In this document: piece after piece, positions 5,827-10,069 of the stretch | How the letters are laid out: each line of letters begins with the position of its first letter | How positions within the stretch are numbered: the stretch's first letter is position 1 | Origin: Chrysochromulina tobinii | Taxonomy: Eukaryota; Haptophyta; Prymnesiales; Chrysochromulinaceae | Assembly (NCBI GenBank): GCA_001275005.1 | Contig: JWZX01000963.1 | Location: 1-10,069 of the forward strand | Length of the DNA: 10,069 nt | Reading direction: 5' to 3' | Position numbers and translations under genes: made by a program | Notes under the pieces: generated by a model | What the model saw: the letters and a program-made list of their open reading frames with translations, nothing else | What the model was told of the DNA's origin: nothing | The model's database searches: none

Positions 5827-8148
5827 ATGCGTGTCAGGACCGACGCTGCGTACCAAGACTGCATGGAGGACGACGTCTCCTTCTTCGACCGTGCGTCGGA
5901 GCCGTTCGTTGAGTCGCGCAGCCGTTTGCTCAGCCGACGCGCGGGCTCGCCCGAGGGCTCGCCGGTGCCTCGGCGCTGCCATGACGTGCCGTGGCTGATT
6001 GTGTTCGCCCTGTACTGGGTGGGCATGCTCACGATCGCCACGTGCGCGGTGCAAGAGGGTGACTGGAAACGGCTCGTCTCGGGCATGGACGATGACGATC
6101 AGCTCTGCGGCGAACACAACCAGGGGCAGGGGCACGACAACCTCGAGTCGCAGCCGTTCGTCTACTTTGCGTGCCTGCAATACGGCCGGCGGCAGCCGAC
6201 GGTGTGCGTGCCGACGTGCCCGTCGCTATCGGGCCACTACGTGCGCTGGTACAATGGGAGCGCCATCCAGTGCGATACGGCCGGCCGCTCCGTCCCGGCC
6301 ACCACCTACCCCACGACTGCGCTCCGTAACAGCTGCGTACCCTCGACAGCGTCGCTCTACGTGCTCGTGTCTGCGATCATCGACGAGAATGCGTTCACTT
6401 CGGTGATCACCGGGATGCTGCTCGCGTCCAAGGTGCTCGTCTTCGCTGCCGCCGCTGCCGCCGCGCTCGCTCTCCTCTGGATGATCTCCACACGTTTCCT
6501 CGTCGACGCGGGGCTGCTCGCGCCACTCACGATCGCGTGGGCGCTCCTCTCGCTCGCGCTGCTCACGACGGCGCTGTGGATGCGCGCATACTACTTGTCC
6601 TCGGCAGCCTTCTCCGAGTACATTCCTGTGCTCCAAGGCTCGCTCCAAGTCGCGGTGAACACCGACATGTCGCTCGCGCTCGCCGTCCTCGTGACCGCCT
6701 TCTCCGTGGGCGTCGTCGTGGCGCTCTGGTGCGGTCTGCTGCAGCGGCTGCTGCTGGCGGGCGGTATCCTGCGCGAGGCGGCGGATGCGGCGCGCTCGAT
6801 GCCCTCGCTCCTGCTGCTGCCGCTGCTACTGCTGCTACTGCTCGTGCTCCTCTTCGCGTACTGGCTCGGCGTCTCTGTATTACTCGCCTCCGCTGGCCAG
6901 CCGTACCACGGACAGATGCAGTACGATTACCGCCTCCAATGGTTCTTCTGGTACCACACCGTCGGCTTGCTCTGGACAGCAGAGGTGATCCTCCACCTGG
7001 GCTTCTGCGCCGCGTCGGCCGCCGTGACGACGTGGTACTTTGCGTCGATCGAGGAGCTCGTCACGTCGAACCACGGCTGCTCCGTCTTGTTGTCCACGTG
7101 GCACGCGGTACGCTGAGTGCCTCTGATTGCCTCTGATTGCCACTGATGACCGCTGATGACCGCTGATGACCGCTGATGACCCTCTGCCACGTGGCGCAGG
7201 GGCGCTGAGTGCCTCTGATTGCTAATGATGACCGCTGATGACCGCTGATGACCCTCAGCCACGTGGCACGCGGTACGCTACGCGCCGGGCTCGCTCGCGC
7301 TGCCTTGCATGCAAGTGCTCACCACAGCGCGGGTTCCCCACAGGTACGCTACGCGCCGGGCTCGCTCGCGCTGGGCGCACTGCTCGTCATCCCCGGGCGC
7401 ATCTTCCGCTTCTTCCTCGAGCACTGCCTGCACCAGGCGCAGACGGACGGACGCGGCAAGCCGGAGCTTCGTGGCGTCGCCAACTGCTGCCTCCTCTGCT
7501 GCCTCGACTGCTCGACCAAGTACGTTGATTGCCATGGATGGCCTGCCTTGCATGCAAGTGCTCACCACAGCGCGGTGTCCCCACAGGTACGTGCAGTACA
7601 TCTCGCACAACGCGTACATCTACGTGGCGGTGCACGACTTCTCCTTCTGCGAGGGCGCGAAGCAAGCTTTCGAGCTGACGCTTCGAAATATTGGGCAGGT
7701 CGCAGTGCTCACCGCGGGTGAGCGGCTGCTGCTGACCCTCGCCAAGCTCGCAGTCAGCTGCACGTGCACTGGCGGCGCGGCGCTGCTGATGAGCCTGCAA
7801 TCGAACGCGAGCAACGCGGGCGTCTTGTCTGCGCTCGACAATTCCAACGGCGCCCTCGTCCTCATCTTCATCGCCACGTTCTGCGTGGCGGATGCGTGGA
7901 TGGCCTTGTACGACTCCGCCGTAGAGGCGGTCTTCCTGTGCTATCTGGTCGACCAAGAGGAGAATGATGGCGACCTGCGCCCCTTTTACGCCTCCGTCGA
8001 GCTCCAGCGATACATGGAGCGTCACAAGCCGACTTACCAGCTCCCCGAGAGCTCCAACCCGGAGAGCCGTTCGGAGGATGGCTATTCGCCTTCGGACTCG
8101 CCCGTCAAGCAGTACGTGCGGGGTCGGCCGTCAAGTACGGAGCAGTAA
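5827..8148 (+). CDS. Choline transporter-like protein (SLC44/CTL family)
   Basis: Three-exon model 5827-7107, 7344-7519, 7587-8148, joining in frame to 672 aa, the usual size of SLC44 proteins. These are multi-pass plasma or organelle membrane proteins linked to uptake of choline or related amines for phosphatidylcholine synthesis. Family features: cytosolic N-terminus ending RRCHDVPW before helix 1 (residues about 55-75); GDW.RLVSGMD...LCG after it; a large Cys-rich loop (about 76-190) with a possible N-glycosylation site NGS; a block of hydrophobic helices including a near-pure Leu segment; then PGSLALGALL, CCLDCSTKYVQYISHNAY, GAKQAFELTLRN and a C-terminal FLCYLVDQEENDG like the NDG motif of animal and plant relatives. 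The tail after that is polar. The ATG at 5827 is the first in frame; the Met at 5863 is an alternative. Substrate cannot be assigned: some relatives transport ethanolamine or have disputed activity. Convergent with the cytidylyltransferase gene. Confidence 0.9.
7108..7343 (+). other. Intron 1 of transporter gene (236 nt), composite duplicated structure
   Basis: Donor GTACGC after GCG, acceptor TTCCCCACAG; joining gives STWHAVRYAPGSLALG, as expected for the family. The inside is layered. A decamer array (about 7115-7186) is followed by a degenerate second copy of the same start plus array (7187-7258). Next comes a copy of the joined exon sequence (7259-7302), then a 41-nt 3' end also found in the next intron. 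GGTACGCT at the donor (7107-7114) recurs at 7272-7279 and 7343-7350. Confidence 0.8.
7272..7373 (+). repeat. 31-nt direct repeat around transporter intron 1 acceptor
   Basis: Positions 7272-7302 (inside the intron) and 7343-7373 (acceptor G plus exon 2 start) are identical over 31 nt, offset 71 nt. The 71-nt stretch 7273-7343 itself begins GTACGC and ends CACAG, so it has the form of a complete small intron nested in the larger one. Confidence 0.9.
7520..7586 (+). other. Intron 2 of transporter gene (67 nt)
   Basis: Donor GTACGT after ACCAA, acceptor GTCCCCACAG. Joining gives CSTKYVQYISHNAY, a conserved SLC44 motif, so the splice is well supported. GTACGT occurs at both edges (7520-7525, 7587-7592). 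The last 44 nt (7543-7586) match the last 44 nt of intron 1 (7300-7343) with two mismatches, including the palindrome TTGCATGCAA. The first part reads GATTGCCATGGATGGCC, a decayed decamer pair. Confidence 0.88.
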
Positions 8149-8459
8149 TATTGGGCGGTAGTCACGGACTCACGGTTACAGAAAAATGGTAAATGCAGAT
8201 AGGCCGTAGAATGGAAGGTATAAAGCTACGCGACGCGTTATACGGCCGACGGACGGGTGACACACGCGCTCTCACGAGCGCCCGGTCAGCCGCCCCGGTT
8301 CTGGCGTGTGATGACCCACGCGTGTCGCGCGAGTTTATTGACACGAGCCACACCCGGCACACGAGAGCGTGTGGCCCAGCGGGCGGGGACGGGGACAGCT
8401 CTACAACTCGAGAGTTAAATTCCGCGTTCTCGACTGCGTAACGACGAGATAAGTGGGGC
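8149..8459. other. Convergent intergenic region
   Basis: A 311-bp stretch between the stop codons of two converging genes, so it carries both 3' UTRs and their polyadenylation signals. No canonical AATAAA was seen on either strand. The left third is more AT-rich (GGTAAATG, GTATAAAG) and the right part has GC-rich CACGCG/CGCGTG-like elements. No coding frame, RNA gene or clear repeat was recognised. Confidence 0.5.
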
Positions 8460-9856
8460 TCACCTCGGCAGGAGCCAGCGCACGAAGTAGTAGGCGGGCG
8501 CCGCGACGAGGAGGTACGAGTCGATGCGGTCGAGCAGCCCGCCGTGGCCCGGCAGCAGCGTGCCTGTATCCTTGACGCCTGCCGATCGCTTCAGGAGCGA
8601 AACGGTCAGGTCGCCAATGAGCGCCATGATGGTGCACATGAACCCATAGAGCGCCCCCGAGAGCCACGGGCGCGGCCAGCCCATGAGCACCGCGCCGAGG
8701 GTAGAGCACGCCATCGCCGAGGCGCATCCGCCCAACAGCCCCTCCCACGTCTTATTCGGGCTCAGCTCTATCAGCATTGTACGCCCGAAGCGCTTGCCTG
8801 TGAAGTAGGCGCCCACGTCCGCAGTCACGATGGACATCATCGTCCACCTGGGCGCCAGAACGGGCGCCACACACGCAGATTGGTGAGCATTGCTGAGGGA
8901 GGGAGCGTGCGCGTAGGCCATGGCGACGGCGGTGGCGGCGGCGCGTGGTGCCGTTTGCAGAGAGGCGTTGGCAGTGCAGGGAGCATTTGGCGGCGGTTTC
9001 ACCATTGAATGATCGCGCCGCACGTGAAGATGTCGACGCTCGAGGCCGCGAGCTGCGCGACGAGTGGCGAGCTCCACAGCGCCGAGGCGGGCGGCAGCAG
9101 CTGCTCGAGCACTGCGGATGGCGCGAGAGGGCTCAGAGAGCGGAGCCGCACCCAAAACGACGGCATGAACCCGAAATAGTAAATGCCCAAGAAGGTGGTC
9201 GAGACGTCGTTCATCGTGAGCGGAGGCGTGCCGGCCTCGACCGGATTGATCTTTCGCCGCAGCATGAGGTACACCGTCACGAGCACGCCTGTGAGCGGGA
9301 AGAGCGCCTCGCGCAGCACCGGGTTGGTGGAGCACGCTGCGACGTACATGCCGACCGAGCCGAGCGTGCCGAGCTTCCACGTCGGGTAGCAGCCGTTCCG
9401 GCGCGCCATGAGAAAGTATTCATTCTGTGCGATGACCGCCATGAGCCCGAAGAGGCTCAGGAAGCACCACGTCCCGCTGAAGATCCACAGCGACACGACC
9501 ACGCCAAGCATGCACCCTGTGAAGACTCGGCGCATCAGCTTCTGCTGCTGGAGCGCTGCTTCGGATCGCACTGGCCAGAAGGCTTTGATGGCCGATGGGA
9601 CCATCCCAATCGCGCTGCCAGCGATGACGAATAGGATTGGCCTCAGCGCCGGCTGCAAGAGGGGCATGATCGCCACACCGGCCGGCGCTGCTGCCGCTGC
9701 TGCCGCTGCTGCAGCCGATATTGCGGCTGCCTTGGGCGGCGCTGCTACCCTCGACAGCATTCGAGTGCGCGCAAGGATAGGACGGGCCAGTCCTGGTCGC
9801 TGTATGTGAAGGCAGCTCTGCGCGAGCAACGGGAGCAGCAGCATGAGGCTCCTCAT
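8460..9856 (-). CDS. Phosphatidate cytidylyltransferase (CDP-diacylglycerol synthase), probably plastid-targeted
   Basis: Two-exon model on minus, 9856-9003 and 8847-8460, giving 413 aa. The enzyme condenses CTP and phosphatidic acid to CDP-diacylglycerol, precursor of phosphatidylglycerol and phosphatidylinositol, in a membrane. The C-terminus carries the family signature: SLLKRSAGVKDTG then LLPGHGGLLDRIDS (residues 368-395), with D364, K371-R372, K377-D378, H386 and D391-R392-D394. Before it lie ADVGAYFTGKRFG (294-306) and SPNKTWEG (314-321). Several hydrophobic segments run through about 65-280. DVSTTFLGIYYFGFMPSFWVRLR-type sequence near 233-255 resembles plastid-type plant enzymes as I remember them. 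The ATG at 9856 is the first in frame; the frame is open further upstream only from a TTG. The N-terminus MRSLMLLLPLLAQS looks like a signal peptide, followed by an Arg/Ala-rich stretch and a poly-Ala run coded by GCN repeats (about 9686-9718). This fits bipartite targeting in algae with secondary plastids, though localisation is inferred. Confidence 0.9.
8848..9002 (-). other. Intron of cytidylyltransferase gene (155 nt)
   Basis: On minus, donor GTGAAA after ATTCAATG and acceptor TGGCGCCCAG. Without splicing the upstream frame stops at once (TGG TGA), while the downstream exon holds the whole catalytic signature. Joining gives AIIQWWTMMSIVTADVGAYF. Unlike the plus-strand introns it has no decamer array and only GGTG shared between its edges, so it may be of older or different origin. 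Confidence 0.82.
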
Positions 9857-10004
9857 CGGTAGCAGTCCGAGCTCCCGCAACCTGACGCAACCTTCGGACG
9901 AGACTTGTTCTGACGAAACGTACCTTCCGATGGTCAAACGGCCCGCCGACCTGCACTTTCTTGCGTGTAGGGGTCATGCACACAAGTTTGACAAAACTTT
10001 AAAA
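9857..10004. promoter_or_regulatory. Upstream region of cytidylyltransferase gene
   Basis: Upstream of the minus-strand ATG at 9856. An AT-rich patch at about 9984-10005 (GTTTGACAAAACTTTAAAAA) stands out from GC-rich surroundings and is the best candidate for a core promoter. If the small open frame at 10005 is real, this is a second divergent promoter of about 150 bp. The role is inferred from position. Confidence 0.35.
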
Positions 10005-10069
10005 ATGTCGGTGGAGCCCGCCCATCTACGCTCGAACCCGCCCGCCAGCGCGGGCCCAGCTCGCCCTCT
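10005..10069 (+). CDS. Possible 5' end of a gene cut by the window edge
   Basis: An ATG at 10005 opens a frame that stays open to the last base (21 codons, beginning MSVEPAHLRSNPPAS). It follows an A-rich stretch (AAAAATG), a plausible start context. The peptide is Pro/Ala-rich and unrecognised. A frame this short in GC-rich DNA can easily be chance; the support is position only. Confidence 0.18.
   Translation, partial: MSVEPAHLRSNPPASAGPARP

Noticed and set aside
2461-7258. C/D-box snoRNA-like motifs (TGATGA and CTGA) in introns
   Set aside because: Both motifs are by-products of the decamer repeat, occurring every 10 nt with no terminal stem or guide spacing between boxes.
7259-7272. Possible 14-nt microexon inside transporter intron 1
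   Set aside because: It follows an AG and precedes a GT, but including it would shift the frame and repeat exon 1 sequence; skipping it gives the exact family motif.
9857-9937. 27-residue N-terminal extension of the cytidylyltransferase
   Set aside because: The upstream start is a TTG; the first ATG at 9856 directly yields a signal-peptide-like N-terminus.
9420-9983. 187-aa minus-strand open frame overlapping the cytidylyltransferase 5' end
   Set aside because: Out of frame with the conserved membrane domain; basic, Pro/Ala-rich and unrecognisable, so a shadow frame.

Overview
The window looks like nuclear DNA of a unicellular alga, most likely a haptophyte (moderate confidence). It is GC-rich and compact, with short GT-AG introns (67-236 nt) rather than operons. 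One protein has an N-terminus resembling a signal peptide plus plastid transit peptide. Several introns are built from a 10-bp 'CTGATGACCR'-like repeat. Other algae with recently gained introns, such as pelagophytes and prasinophytes, cannot be excluded from sequence alone.

Layout. (1) 73-1323, minus: coiled-coil protein with an acidic linker and about 16 tandem decapeptide repeats (AGYTCAEAKQ type). (2) 1324-1531: short divergent promoter holding a perfect 31-bp tandem duplication. (3) 1532-5549, plus, six exons: predicted 1185-aa protein with a coiled coil, a protein kinase domain, a second coiled coil and two PARP-type ADP-ribosyltransferase domains. (4) 5827-8148, plus, three exons: 672-aa choline transporter-like (SLC44/CTL) membrane protein. 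(5) 8460-9856, minus, two exons: 413-aa phosphatidate cytidylyltransferase (CDP-diacylglycerol synthase), probably plastid-targeted. (6) 9857-10069: a short upstream region, possibly the first codons of another divergent gene running off the edge. The SLC44-like and CDP-DAG synthase genes both touch phospholipid metabolism in a broad sense, but nothing shows that they are co-regulated.

Two things stand out. The first is the kinase-PARP-PARP architecture, in which both PARP domains appear to keep the H-Y-E residues. The second is the introns. Splicing restores clean kinase and transporter sequence, yet most of the introns are flanked by direct duplications of exon sequence (up to 22 nt, with a 31-nt repeat inside one). 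They share a decamer-repeat core, and two introns of the transporter gene share a 44-nt 3' segment with two mismatches. The first transporter intron even contains a copy of the uninterrupted exon junction. This is the pattern expected of recently gained, introner-like introns. All exon structures here were deduced by eye from reading frame, splice signals and family similarity, without transcript evidence.
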